64,000 bases of DNA from Pseudomonas multiresinivorans (GCF_012971725.1 NZ_CP048833.1:5208001-5272000); one strand, 5' to 3'; shown: positions 42,560-51,711, counted from the first letter of the stretch. Notes: generated from the sequence alone by a model not told the origin. Numbers and translations are program-made.

Positions 42560-43351
42560 CTACCCCGCCGCCTTCATCGAAGAATCCCGCCGCGCCCCAC
42601 CCTGCGCCTGCTCCAGCGCCAGGCAGTGGTCGAGGAACATGCGCATGTAGCCGTAGCTCTTGCAGATCGCCTCGCGCAGGGCCAGGCAGCGCGGCATGGC
42701 GAGCTGCGGGCCGCAGAGGGTACAGATGATCTCCAGGGCTTCCCATGGGTGATCGTCATCGTAGCGGGCATGCATCTTCAGCCAGCGCATCGCGTCCTTG
42801 CGGGTGCCGGCCGGCAAGGTGCTTTCGTAGGCATCGGTGGAGCAGACCAGCGCCGACCAGTCGCCGGTCGCGCCTTCGATGGCATAGTTGGTGGCGGCCA
42901 TGGCCAGCGCCAGTTCCTCGGTGGCGCAGCTGTGCCAGCACCAGTGGCCGAGGGCGTGGAGCTCCGCAGGCACGAGTTGCGCCTTGAGCTCGGCCAGGGT
43001 CACGCCATAGGCCTCGGCCCAGCGCACCCAGTAGTCGGCGTGGTTGAGCTCGACGCGGATATTGCGCATCAGCCAGCGCCGCGCCATGTCCTCGCCGGGG
43101 CTGCGGCCGAAACGGGTCTTGAGCAGGTTGTGGGACATGTACAGGGGGAACTGCTCGACCACCTGCCAGCCGCCGATGAGGAAGGCGCGCATGGTCTGGC
43201 GGCTCAGCTGGCCGTCGCGCATTCGCGCGTAGAGGGGATGCCCGACCACCGCCAGGCGGCTGGTCTCGCACTCCTGCACCAGGCGTTGCGCCCAGTGCGG
43301 ATAACTGGAAAGTTCCTTGAGCGGCCCACTGCGAACAAAGGTGTCGTTCAT
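42560..43351 (-). CDS. undA: UndA-type medium-chain fatty-acid decarboxylase (1-undecene synthase)
   Basis: UndA is a non-heme iron enzyme with a TenA/heme-oxygenase-like fold that oxidatively decarboxylates dodecanoic acid to the volatile 1-undecene; it was described in Pseudomonas. With the start at MNDTFVRSG (43351) the protein has 263 residues, close to the known 261. The residues recalled as metal ligands fall at the same numbers: Glu101 and His104 in RVELNHADYW, Glu159 in NYAIEGATGDW and His194 in KMHARYDDDHPWEAL. This agreement also supports the chosen start. It lies immediately downstream of rbdA on the same strand (75-bp gap), as I recall for P. aeruginosa PA14. An alternative would be a generic TenA-like protein, but the ligand set argues for UndA. 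Confidence 0.85.
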   Translation of the reverse strand: MNDTFVRSGPLKELSSYPHWAQRLVQECETSRLAVVGHPLYARMRDGQLSRQTMRAFLIGGWQVVEQFPLYMSHNLLKTRFGRSPGEDMARRWLMRNIRVELNHADYWVRWAEAYGVTLAELKAQLVPAELHALGHWCWHSCATEELALAMAATNYAIEGATGDWSALVCSTDAYESTLPAGTRKDAMRWLKMHARYDDDHPWEALEIICTLCGPQLAMPRCLALREAICKSYGYMRMFLDHCLALEQAQGGARRDSSMKAAG

Positions 43352-43426
43352 CCAAGGCTCCGTGCTGGTCGATCCATGCAAGCACCGGTAAATCAGGCCT
43401 CAGGTTAGTCCGCTACAGGCTGCGCG

Positions 43427-45886
43427 TCACCGTCCGGAGGTTGTGTCGGTTGCTACGGCTGCGACGTGCGTCTCACGCAGGAAGCTGCGATTGAAGGGTT
43501 GCGGCCGAGCCAGGCCGTACCCCTGGGCGTAGTCGATGCCGATTTCCCGCAGGGCTTCGAGGATTTCCTGCGTCTCGACGAACTCCGCCACGGTGCGTTT
43601 GCCCATCACATGGCCGATCTGGTTGATCACCTGGACCATGGCGCGGTCGATGGGGTCTTCGAGCATGTCCTTGATGAAGCTGCCATCGATCTTCAGGTAG
43701 TCCACCGGCAGGTGCTTGAGATAGACGAAGGAGGACATGCCGGCGCAGAAATCGTCCAGGGAGAAACGGTACCCGAGCGCCTTGAGCTCCTGGATGAACC
43801 GCGTGGCATTGACCAGGTTGGCAATGGCGCTGGTCTCGGTGATCTCGAAGCACACGCTCGACGGCTCGATGCCGTAGCGCGGCTGAACCTCGCGGAGGAA
43901 GTCGAGGAAGGTGTCGTCACCGATGGTCGCGCCGGAGAGGTTGATGGCGCAGGTGTGGATCGGTTCGTAACCGCCCTCGGCGTTGCGCTCGGCCAGGGTC
44001 CGGAAGGCGTTCTCGACCACCCAGCGGTCGATGTCCGGCATCAGGCCATAGCGTTCCGCGGCGGGGATGAAGTTGATCGGCGCCACCAGCCGGCCGCACT
44101 CGTCATTCAGGCGTAGCAGCAGCTCGACATGGGCGCCTTCCATCGCGCGGTCGTCGACCGGGAAGATCGATTGGGCAAAGAGGCAGAAACGCTCCTCCTC
44201 CAGCCCCTGGCGGATGCGCTGCACCCAAGCCATTTCGCCGACGCGGTTGGACAGCTCGGTGTCGTCCGGGCGGAACACCTGCGCGCGGTTGCGGCCCTTT
44301 TCCTTGGCCATGTAGCAGGCCATGTCGGCGCAGCGCAGCGCCTCCTCCACCGACACCAGCATGGCAGAGATGTGCACCACGCCGATGCTCACGGTGATGT
44401 TGAAGCCGCGGCCCTCCCACATGAAGTGCAGCGCCTGCACGGTCAGGCGGATGCGCTCGGCGATCTGCACCGCCATGTCCGGCGGGCAGTGTTCCAGCAA
44501 GATGCCGAACTCGTCGCCGCCCAGGCGCGCCAGGGTGTCGCCTTCGCGCAGGCACTGCTGCAACACCGAGCAGACCTGGCGCAGCAGTTCGTCGCCGGCG
44601 GCGTGGCCGCAGGTGTCGTTGACCAGTTTGAACTGGTCCAGGTCCAGGTACATCAGCGAATGCTGGTCGTGGGAATCCAACGAGCTTTCCAGGGCCTGCT
44701 TCAAGCGGAACTCGAACTCCCGGCGGTTGGTCAGGCCGGTCAGCGCGTCGTGGGTCGCCTGCCAGGACAGGCTGGCCATGTACTGGCGCTCGCGGGTCAT
44801 GTCGTGCAGCACCAGCACCACACCGACCACCCGCCCGTCGGCATGGATCGGCGTGGCCACCAGGGTCACCGCCACGCTGGTGCCGTCCAGGCGCTGGATC
44901 AGCTTGCTGGTCTCGCTGCCGCCATCCACCTCGCCACGCAGGATCTGCCCGACCAGCGGCAGGCCCTCGACCTGGGAGCTCTCGTCGAGCACCCGCAGCA
45001 GCGAGCGCAGCGGCAGGCCGACGGCCATGGAGTTGTCCCAGCCGATCAGGCGCTCGGCCGCGGGGTTGAAGTAGGCGATGCACTCATGTTCGTCGAGGGT
45101 GACCACGCCGTCGCCGATGGCCGCCAGGGTGGTCTGCGCGCGCTCCCGCTCGGTGTCCAGGGCACTTTCGAAGGCGCGCTGCTGGTGCAGCAGCTTGCGC
45201 GTGCGCCAGACCGCCAGGAGGATCAGCGCCAGACCGGTCAGGCCGTTGGCCACCAGCAGCACCCACATGATCATCCGCGAGCCCTGTCCCAGCGCTGCGG
45301 AGAAGGCCATGGCGGCCGGCGTGACGCCGTCGTTGACAGCCTGGATGCGGCTGTTCCAGTAGCTCAGGTCGCCGGGGCGAACGTCGCCCCCACGGATCTT
45401 CGCGCTCATCTCGTCGGACAGCTGCTCCAGCTGGTCGAGGTAGGCGTCGCCGATGATCCACATCTTCACCGCCTGGTCGAAGTAGCTGTACTCGTGGAAG
45501 TAGCGGTACAGCCAGATCAGGGCGCCGACATCGTCGGGATGGATGCCGCCCTGCAAGGCGCCGGCACGTGCCAGTTCCAGGTCGGGCTGGCTGAGGTCAA
45601 GTGCGGCACGGAAGGTGCGATCGCCCTGGGGAATGGCAATGGCGGTGCGGTAGCGCTCGTAGTCCGCCGGATCACGGCTCTGGCCGTAGAGCTGCAGGTA
45701 GTGGATGGCGTCCTTCTGGCCCTTGGACCAGAGGCTCTCGCCGCCGACATAGGCGCGCACGCCAGAGAGGATAAAGAAGCTGCCGCTGCCGATCATCGTC
45801 TGCAGCAGGACCACGACCATGAACGGCCAGACCAGCTTGAGCAGACGCGTCGTACGGCGGGTCGGCAACAGTCCCAATGCATCCAT
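43427..45886 (-). CDS. rbdA: c-di-GMP regulator RbdA (sensor-PAS-GGDEF-EAL)
   Basis: A bifunctional-type membrane protein of 819 residues (RbdA of P. aeruginosa is about 818) that lowers c-di-GMP and promotes biofilm dispersal. Order: membrane helix near 20-40, a periplasmic sensor region to about 195, a second helix (MIMWVLLVANGLTGLALILLA), a PAS domain about 235-355, then GGDEF intact at 456-460. The EAL domain follows: the signature reads VELLLR with the catalytic Glu near 588, plus NLSGATIGD, FEITETSAI, DDFCAG, LKIDG and AEFVET, so phosphodiesterase residues look complete. Neighbours undA and the ABC exporter keep the P. aeruginosa order. It would act against the same signal sensed by flgZ. 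Confidence 0.9.
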   Translation of the reverse strand: MDALGLLPTRRTTRLLKLVWPFMVVVLLQTMIGSGSFFILSGVRAYVGGESLWSKGQKDAIHYLQLYGQSRDPADYERYRTAIAIPQGDRTFRAALDLSQPDLELARAGALQGGIHPDDVGALIWLYRYFHEYSYFDQAVKMWIIGDAYLDQLEQLSDEMSAKIRGGDVRPGDLSYWNSRIQAVNDGVTPAAMAFSAALGQGSRMIMWVLLVANGLTGLALILLAVWRTRKLLHQQRAFESALDTERERAQTTLAAIGDGVVTLDEHECIAYFNPAAERLIGWDNSMAVGLPLRSLLRVLDESSQVEGLPLVGQILRGEVDGGSETSKLIQRLDGTSVAVTLVATPIHADGRVVGVVLVLHDMTRERQYMASLSWQATHDALTGLTNRREFEFRLKQALESSLDSHDQHSLMYLDLDQFKLVNDTCGHAAGDELLRQVCSVLQQCLREGDTLARLGGDEFGILLEHCPPDMAVQIAERIRLTVQALHFMWEGRGFNITVSIGVVHISAMLVSVEEALRCADMACYMAKEKGRNRAQVFRPDDTELSNRVGEMAWVQRIRQGLEEERFCLFAQSIFPVDDRAMEGAHVELLLRLNDECGRLVAPINFIPAAERYGLMPDIDRWVVENAFRTLAERNAEGGYEPIHTCAINLSGATIGDDTFLDFLREVQPRYGIEPSSVCFEITETSAIANLVNATRFIQELKALGYRFSLDDFCAGMSSFVYLKHLPVDYLKIDGSFIKDMLEDPIDRAMVQVINQIGHVMGKRTVAEFVETQEILEALREIGIDYAQGYGLARPQPFNRSFLRETHVAAVATDTTSGR

Positions 45887-46163
45887 AGCCAGTTTCGACT
45901 TCCTTCTTTCAATGCCTTGCAGGCCAAGGGGTGCAGTCAGGAAACACCCCGGGACTTTTCTGTCAGGCCGCCCCTTCCTTAACTTCTAGCCGATCACGGG
46001 AAATCCACAAACCAGGCGCCATGACGCTTGGTCGGCTGGTGGCCGGCCTCCCGCCGGAAAAACACTGCCGAAGGCTCTGGATCGGGCCTGCGCAGGCGAC
46101 ACGAAAAGCAGCCGATTAGTGGCCTTGCGACAGCTAAGGCCATGTGCCATACCTCAGTCGATC

Positions 46164-46212
46164 GTGCAATCTGCAAAGTGCAATCTGCAAGGTGATCCGT
46201 GCAATCCGCGAG
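46164..46212. repeat. 14-bp direct repeats before the luxR-type gene
   Basis: GTGCAATCTGCAAA (46164) and GTGCAATCTGCAAG (46178) are adjacent; a diverged third copy GTGCAATCCGCGAG starts at 46199 after a 7-bp spacer. The set ends 17 bases before the regulator ATG. The rest of the 45887-46229 gap shows no gene. Confidence 0.85.
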
Positions 46213-46229
46213 CAACCGATGGAGCGCCC

Positions 46230-47333
46230 ATGCCACAGCGGGATATGGACATGCAGTACGACCGGCTGGTGGGCCTGACCTACGAGTGCGTGCTCGACGA
46301 GGCCAACTGGCTGCCGCTGCTCACCGAGCTGATCTACGCCAGCGGCCGCCAGCAGGGTGCCCTGCTGTTCTGGGACCAGACCGAGAGCGGCGCGCTGGCG
46401 AGCGAGATCAACCTCTGCGATCCCGGCGCCATCGAGACCTATAACCGCGAGTTCTGCACCATCGACCCGTCCAAGGGGTTCATGCTCCATCGCCCGGTAG
46501 GCCACTGGTACCACGACCGCGAGGAGTACGGCCCGCAGCGCATCGCCCGCGATCCGTACTACCAGGAATTCCAGCGCCCCAACGGCATGCACAACGTGTC
46601 CTGCCTCAAGCTCAACGAACAGGCCAGCTCCGGCGTCTACCTGTCGGTGCTGACCAACCTCGGCGCTCGCTATCCCGACACGCAGGAACAGACCCTGCTG
46701 ACCCGCCTGAGCGAGCACCTGACCCGCGCGGCGCGGATGTTCGGCCGCATCGATGAGATGCGCCAGCAACTGGCCCACCGCGACCTGCTGCTGGACCAGC
46801 ACCCCACGTCGCTGTGGCTGCTGGAGGGCAACGCCCGCGTGCTGTACGCCAACCAGGCGGCGCGGCAACGGCTCGGGCAGCGCGCCGGGCTGTTCCATGA
46901 AGTCTTCGGCCGCCTGCGCTGCCGCCAGCACGACACGAGGCTCCAGGCCCTGGTGCGCCAGGCCGCGCCGCGCACCGGCAAGGCAAAGGCCGGCTGGCTG
47001 TCGCTGGACGATGGCAGCGGGCAGGAACTGCTGGTCACCCCGGTGCCTGCCGAGGCGAACTTCAATCGGCCTTTCCAGCGCCCGCTGGTGCTGCTGGCGT
47101 TGCTCGACGCGCACCGCCAGAGTGGTCTGCTGGGCGAGCTGTTCGGCCTCACTCCGGCCGAACAACGCCTGGGCGCCCTGCTGGTACGCGGCCTGACGCC
47201 CGAACACTGCGCCGACCAGCTCGGCACCTCGATCAATACGGTACGCAGCCAATTGCGCGCGCTGTTCCGCAAGACCTGCACCAGCCGCCAGGCCGAACTG
47301 GTCAGCCTGCTGGTGCGGCTGGGACAGCGCTGA
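46230..47333 (+). CDS. LuxR-type regulator without a quorum-sensing domain
   Basis: A 367-residue regulator. The C-terminal LuxR helix-turn-helix is clear (about 305-365: FGLTPAEQRLGALLVRGL, then CADQLGTSINTVRSQLRALF). The N-terminal 300 residues carry no AHL-binding signature (no WYxxY/D pattern). Instead they show a PAS-like middle region around LLDQHPTSLWLLEGNARVLYANQAARQRLG. This is the layout of many orphan LuxR regulators. The start at 46230 has GGAG six bases upstream. The methyltransferase gene follows 129 bases later on the same strand. A direct-repeat cluster precedes it. Confidence 0.85.
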   Translation: MPQRDMDMQYDRLVGLTYECVLDEANWLPLLTELIYASGRQQGALLFWDQTESGALASEINLCDPGAIETYNREFCTIDPSKGFMLHRPVGHWYHDREEYGPQRIARDPYYQEFQRPNGMHNVSCLKLNEQASSGVYLSVLTNLGARYPDTQEQTLLTRLSEHLTRAARMFGRIDEMRQQLAHRDLLLDQHPTSLWLLEGNARVLYANQAARQRLGQRAGLFHEVFGRLRCRQHDTRLQALVRQAAPRTGKAKAGWLSLDDGSGQELLVTPVPAEANFNRPFQRPLVLLALLDAHRQSGLLGELFGLTPAEQRLGALLVRGLTPEHCADQLGTSINTVRSQLRALFRKTCTSRQAELVSLLVRLGQR

Positions 47334-47462
47334 TTTTTCGCTGCCGTCATTCATTCAGATGATGGCCCGGGGCCAACCTGCCCCTAAGGTAGTGGACGAG
47401 TCAGCGGCCAAGTCGCCACTGGCGCACTCATTTCACTGAGCGGGGCACCCCAGGTGGATGGA

Positions 47463-48350
47463 ATGGACAATCGCTTTCAGCAGCATCCGGGCTCGCTAAG
47501 CGAGGCCATCGAACAACTCGAACAACAGCTGCGCCACCTGCGCGATGGCGAGGCCGACCTGCTGGCGCTCGCCACGGACAGCCCCTCGCCAGCGCAAGCT
47601 CCGCGCATACTGCCATTCCCCCGGCGGCGCGAGCGGCCGATGGGCGAAGGCGCCGGCAATGCCGTACTGATGGATTACCTCTACGGCATCGACAGCACCC
47701 TGCACTCGCTGCTGCCCGACGGGCCGACCGAGGAGCTGTTCCGCTACGCCAGCTCCGCCCCCGCCTCCCGCGCGTTGCGCTCGCGCCGACAATTGCTGGC
47801 ACGGGAGATCGACCGCTGCTGCGACCAGCTCAGTGGCCAGGCCCGCATCCTCTGCGTGGGCTGCGGGCATCTGCGCGAGGTCGAACTGGCGCGCTCGCTG
47901 CGCCATGGCCACTTCCGCGAATTCGTCGCCCTCGACGCCCAGGCACTGTCGCTGCAGACGGTGGAGGCCAGCTACGCCGCGCTCGGCGTACTGACGCAGC
48001 AATGCACCCTGGATGAGCTGTTCTACGGCCGCCAGGAGCTTTGCCATTTCGACCTGATCTACTCTCCCGGCCTGTACGAGGTGCTCGACGACCACGACGC
48101 TCGCGACCTGACCCGCAACCTGTTCGCCCGCCTGCTGCCCGGCGGGCGCCTGCTGATGGGCAACTTCCTGCCCGGCGTGCCCGACATCGCCTACCTCGAA
48201 GGGCTGCTGGACTGGCGCCCGCACTACCGCACCGATGCGTCGCTGCTCGACCTGCTGCTGGGCATTCCCTACAACGACATCGGCAGCGCGCGGGTCTTCC
48301 ACGACCTGGGTAACTGCGTGGCCTTCCTCGAGGTCACGCGCTACGGCTGA
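47463..48350 (+). CDS. PhcB-like SAM-dependent methyltransferase
   Basis: A 295-residue protein. After a variable N-terminus of about 100 residues with acidic and basic patches comes a class I methyltransferase core: motif I RILCVGCGHLREVELA, then FVALDAQALSL and LIYSPGLYEVLDDHDARDL. The C-terminal block LFARLLPGGRLLMGNFLPG with YLEGLLDWRPHYRT resembles the proteins annotated as extracellular-factor 3-hydroxypalmitic acid methyl ester biosynthesis (PhcB family), which make a fatty-acid methyl-ester signal in Ralstonia. The resemblance is at the family level and the substrate is not shown. I chose the ATG at 47463 with AGGTGG upstream; a GTG three codons earlier is possible. The gene ends flush against the convergent ABC gene. 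Confidence 0.72.
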   Translation: MDNRFQQHPGSLSEAIEQLEQQLRHLRDGEADLLALATDSPSPAQAPRILPFPRRRERPMGEGAGNAVLMDYLYGIDSTLHSLLPDGPTEELFRYASSAPASRALRSRRQLLAREIDRCCDQLSGQARILCVGCGHLREVELARSLRHGHFREFVALDAQALSLQTVEASYAALGVLTQQCTLDELFYGRQELCHFDLIYSPGLYEVLDDHDARDLTRNLFARLLPGGRLLMGNFLPGVPDIAYLEGLLDWRPHYRTDASLLDLLLGIPYNDIGSARVFHDLGNCVAFLEVTRYG

Positions 48351-50144
48351 TCAGCCCTGCTGCAGGTGGCCATACAGGCGAGCGTAGAGCCCGCCTTCGG
48401 CGATCAGCTGCTGGTGATCGCCGTCCTCGGCGATGCGCCCACCATCGAACACCAGCACGCGGTCGGCCTGTTTCACCGCGGACAGGCGGTGGGCGATGAT
48501 CAGCGTGGTGCGGCCTTCGAGGAAGCGCTCCAGCGCCTGGTGCAGGGCATATTCGGTGGCGGCATCCAGCGCCGAAGTAGCCTCGTCGAGGATCACCACC
48601 TTCGGCTCGGCGAGCACCATGCGGGCGATCGCCAGACGTTGCCGCTGGCCGCCGGAGAGGCGCACGCCGGAGCGCCCGACCACGCTGTCCAGCCCCTGTG
48701 GCAAGGCACGGATGGTGTCCGCCAGCTGCGCCACTTCCAGCGCACGCCAGCACGCTTCGTCGCCACGCTCGCGGCCCATGGTCAGGTTGGCGCGCACCGT
48801 GTCGTTGAACAGCGCCGGATGCTGCAGGACCACGGCGACATGTTCGCGCACGCAGTCCAGGCCAATCTCCTCCAGTGCCGCGCCGCCATAGCGGATGGTC
48901 CCGGACTGCGGCTGGTAGAGGCCCAGCAGCAACTGCACCAGGGTGCTCTTGCCGCCGCCGCTGGCGCCGACGATGGCGACCTTCTCGCCGGGGGCGATGT
49001 CCAGGTCGAGACCGTCGAGCACGAGCTCATCGCGGTAGGCAAAGCTCAGGTCGCGCACCTGGATGCCGACGCTGCTCTGCCCGGCGAACGGATCGCGGCG
49101 GTGCTCGTAATGCGGCTCGTCCGAGCGGGCCAGCAGCTCGTTGATCCGTGCCAGCGCACCACCAGCGGCGTAATACGCGTATTGCAGGCTGAGCAACTGC
49201 TCGACCGGGCCGATCATGAACCAGAGGTAGCTGAACACTGCCAGCATCTGGCCGATGGACAGGTCGGAGAACAGCACAGTGACCATCGCCGCGGCGCGGA
49301 ACAGGTCGATGCCGAACTGGAACAGCAGGCCGCTGGCACGCCCGGCGGCATCGCTCTTCCATTGCGAGGCGACGGCATAGTCACGCACTTCGCGGGCGCG
49401 CACGCCGAGGCGGCCGAGGAAGAAACCCTGGCGATTGCCGGCGCGTACTTCCTGGATGGCCTCGAGGGTCTCGGTCAGTGCCTGGGTGAAGCGCGAGGTG
49501 CTGTCGTTTTCCAGCTTCTTCAGGTGCTTCACCCGCTTGCCCAGCTGCACCGTGGCGAAGATCACCAGCGGATTGAACAGCAGGATCAGCAGCGCCAGCT
49601 TCCAGTGCATCCAGATCAGGATGCCGGCGGTGCCGCAGAGCGTCAGCAGCGCTACCAGAAAGCGGCTCAGGGTGTCGCCGACGAACTTGTCGAGGGTGTC
49701 CAGATCGGTCACCAGGTGCGTACTGACCGAGCCGCCGCCCAGGGTTTCGTACTCGCCCAGGGCGATGCGCTTGAGCCGTTCGATCAACCTCAGGCGGATG
49801 CGATAGACCACGTCCTTGGACAGCCGCGCGAACAACCGGGCCTGCAGTACGTTGAACACCAGTGCGCAGCTGCGCAGCACCAGGGTCACCAACAGCATCA
49901 GGCCGATGTAGCCGGCAGGCTTGTGCCAGCCGGCGGGCAGCCAGTGGTTCATCACCTGCAGGGCGGCGTCGCCCTTGCCCAGCAGCACTTCGTCCACCAG
50001 CAGCGGCAGCAGCAGCGGGATCGGCACGCTGCAGGCGGTGGCCAGCACGGCGACCAGGTTGGCGAGGAGCAGGGCCTTGCGATGGCGGAAAGCGAGCCGG
50101 CGAATCTCCGCCCAGCTCAGGCGGTCAGCGGACAGCTCAGGCAT
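48351..50144 (-). CDS. ABC exporter, fused membrane and ATPase domains
   Basis: A type IV ABC half-transporter of 597 residues. The six-helix membrane domain occupies about 1-320, with an ABC1-type coupling region (EAIQEVRAGNRQGFFLGRL). The ATPase domain follows from about 350, with Walker A GASGGGKST, signature LSGGQRQRLAIARM, Walker B VVILDEATSALD and the H-loop His (IIAHRLS). It resembles MsbA/lipid- and drug-exporting transporters; the cargo is unknown. The start overlaps the stop of the next upstream gene (DsbA-like) by 8 bases, so the two are translationally coupled. Confidence 0.88.
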   Translation of the reverse strand: MPELSADRLSWAEIRRLAFRHRKALLLANLVAVLATACSVPIPLLLPLLVDEVLLGKGDAALQVMNHWLPAGWHKPAGYIGLMLLVTLVLRSCALVFNVLQARLFARLSKDVVYRIRLRLIERLKRIALGEYETLGGGSVSTHLVTDLDTLDKFVGDTLSRFLVALLTLCGTAGILIWMHWKLALLILLFNPLVIFATVQLGKRVKHLKKLENDSTSRFTQALTETLEAIQEVRAGNRQGFFLGRLGVRAREVRDYAVASQWKSDAAGRASGLLFQFGIDLFRAAAMVTVLFSDLSIGQMLAVFSYLWFMIGPVEQLLSLQYAYYAAGGALARINELLARSDEPHYEHRRDPFAGQSSVGIQVRDLSFAYRDELVLDGLDLDIAPGEKVAIVGASGGGKSTLVQLLLGLYQPQSGTIRYGGAALEEIGLDCVREHVAVVLQHPALFNDTVRANLTMGRERGDEACWRALEVAQLADTIRALPQGLDSVVGRSGVRLSGGQRQRLAIARMVLAEPKVVILDEATSALDAATEYALHQALERFLEGRTTLIIAHRLSAVKQADRVLVFDGGRIAEDGDHQQLIAEGGLYARLYGHLQQG

Positions 50145-50772
50145 GCCGCCCGCGCTCCAGCCAGCGCTCCAGCAGCGGCGCGAGTTCGCCCAGCGGCTGG
50201 TAGCCGTTGGTCAGCAGGGCAAGCTGGCCATCGCGCTCGGCCAGCAGCGTGGGGAAACCGGCGATGCCCAGGTCGCGGGCCCAGGAGAAGTCCGCCAGGG
50301 TCGCCAGGTGATTGTCCTGGCTGTCGAAGGCTTCGGCGAACTCGATGCGCGGCAGGCCGACCTGTTCGGCCAGTTCGGTGAGCACGCCGGCCTGGGTGAC
50401 GTCGCGGCCTTCGGCGTAGAAAGCCCGCTGGATTTCGCCGACCAGCGCCCAGGCGCAGTCTTCGTCCAGGCGGCGCGCAGTGACCACGGCGCGGCAGGCC
50501 GGCTCGGTGTCGTAGACGAAGCCTTCGGGCAAGGCGTCCTCGAAGCGGAACGGCTGGCCGGTGGCGTCATGCACCGCATGCCAGTGTTCGAGGATGTAGC
50601 GCCTGGTGGTCGGTTCCAGCGCCGCGCCCTGCCCCGTGCGCAGCCCGCCCATCACCAGCGCCAGCGGCACTCCCGCAGCGCGCGCCTGCTCCACCAGCTT
50701 CCCGGCCACCGGGGCGAAACCCCAGCACCAGGAGCACATCGGGTCCATCACGTAGAGCAGGCGACTGGTCAT
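50137..50772 (-). CDS. DsbA-family thioredoxin-like protein
   Basis: A 211-residue DsbA-type oxidoreductase of the FrnE/HCCA-isomerase-like group. The active site CSWC (residues 13-16 in MDPMCSWCWGF) sits at the N-terminus, there is no signal peptide, and the helical insert lies at about 60-150. The cis-proline loop is GFPTLL (about 175-180). Lacking a signal peptide, it should be cytoplasmic. It is three bases from the trhO stop upstream and overlaps the ABC gene downstream, so trhO-dsbA-abc form an operon; whether the reductant serves TrhO is only a thought. Confidence 0.85.
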   Translation of the reverse strand: MTSRLLYVMDPMCSWCWGFAPVAGKLVEQARAAGVPLALVMGGLRTGQGAALEPTTRRYILEHWHAVHDATGQPFRFEDALPEGFVYDTEPACRAVVTARRLDEDCAWALVGEIQRAFYAEGRDVTQAGVLTELAEQVGLPRIEFAEAFDSQDNHLATLADFSWARDLGIAGFPTLLAERDGQLALLTNGYQPLGELAPLLERWLERGRHA

Positions 50773-50775
50773 GGA

Positions 50776-51711
50776 TCAGTTCTCCGCGCGGGGATCACGG
50801 CCAATGGGGTGCGGCTGGTTGCGCTGGCGCGCCAGCTCGATCTGCTTCTGCCGCTCGCGGGCACTGGCACGGGTCTTCTCCGAGAGCGAGTCCCAGCAGT
50901 GCGGGCAACTGATGCCGGGGGCGTAATGTTCGGAGGCGCGGTCCTCGACCGAGATCGGGTTGCGGCAGGCATGGCACTGATCGTAGTCGCCTTCGGAAAG
51001 GTCATGGCGCACGGTCACGCGGTTGTCGAACACGAAGCAGTCGCCGCGCCAGAGGGTCTGGGCCTCGGGCACTTCCTCCAGGTACTTGAGGATGCCGCCC
51101 TTGAGGTGGAAGACCTCTTCGAAGCCTTCGCTGAGCATGTAGCTCGAAGCCTTTTCACAGCGGATGCCGCCGGTGCAGAACATGGCGACCTTCTTGTGTT
51201 TCGTCGGGTCGTAATGCTCGCGGATGTACTCGGGGAATTCACGGAACGACTTGGTCTTGGGATCGATGGCGCCCTCGAAGGTGCCGATGGCCACTTCGTA
51301 GTCATTGCGGGTGTCGATCAGCAGCACTTCCGGATCGGAGATCAGCGCGTTCCAGTCCTTGGGCTCGACGTAGGTGCCGACCTTGGCGTTCGGGTCCACG
51401 CCCGGCACGCCGAGGGTGACGATTTCCTTCTTCAGCTTGACCTTGGTGCGGTAGAAGGGCTGCTCGTTGCAGTAGGACTCCTTGTGGTCCACGTCGGCCA
51501 GGCGCGGATCGTTGCGCAGCCAGGCGAGCAGGCCGTCGATGCCGGCGCGGGTGCCGGAAACGGTGCCGTTGATGCCTTCTTCGGCGAGCAGCAGGGTGCC
51601 CTTCACGCCGTTGTCCAGCAGGGCCTGCAGCAGGGGTTCGCGCAGGTCGAGGTAGTCGGGCAGGGAGACGAACTTGTACAACGCCGCGACGACGATTCTT
51701 TCGGTGGTCAT
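50776..51711 (-). CDS. trhO: tRNA uridine-34 hydroxylase TrhO (rhodanese family)
   Basis: TrhO makes 5-hydroxyuridine at tRNA position 34 using oxygen. The 311-residue protein has the N-terminal acylphosphatase-like domain, AEEGINGTVSGTRAGID at about 43-59, and the rhodanese domain with catalytic Cys179 in FCTGGIRCEKASSYML. The C-terminus has two CxxC pairs (CHAC and CPHC) that suggest a zinc site, as in part of the family. ATG at 51711. It heads the trhO-dsbA-abc cluster, and an upstream hairpin separates it from bolA. Confidence 0.93.
   Translation of the reverse strand: MTTERIVVAALYKFVSLPDYLDLREPLLQALLDNGVKGTLLLAEEGINGTVSGTRAGIDGLLAWLRNDPRLADVDHKESYCNEQPFYRTKVKLKKEIVTLGVPGVDPNAKVGTYVEPKDWNALISDPEVLLIDTRNDYEVAIGTFEGAIDPKTKSFREFPEYIREHYDPTKHKKVAMFCTGGIRCEKASSYMLSEGFEEVFHLKGGILKYLEEVPEAQTLWRGDCFVFDNRVTVRHDLSEGDYDQCHACRNPISVEDRASEHYAPGISCPHCWDSLSEKTRASARERQKQIELARQRNQPHPIGRDPRAEN

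Noticed and set aside
43427..45886. Degenerate EAL domain in RbdA because the motif reads ELL
   Set aside because: The catalytic Glu is kept, the second position varies among active enzymes, and the other metal-binding residues (N, E, DD, K, E) are all present.
48366..50381. Long + strand frame antisense to the ABC exporter
   Set aside because: Walker A, signature and Walker B motifs are on the - strand; the + frame is low-complexity.
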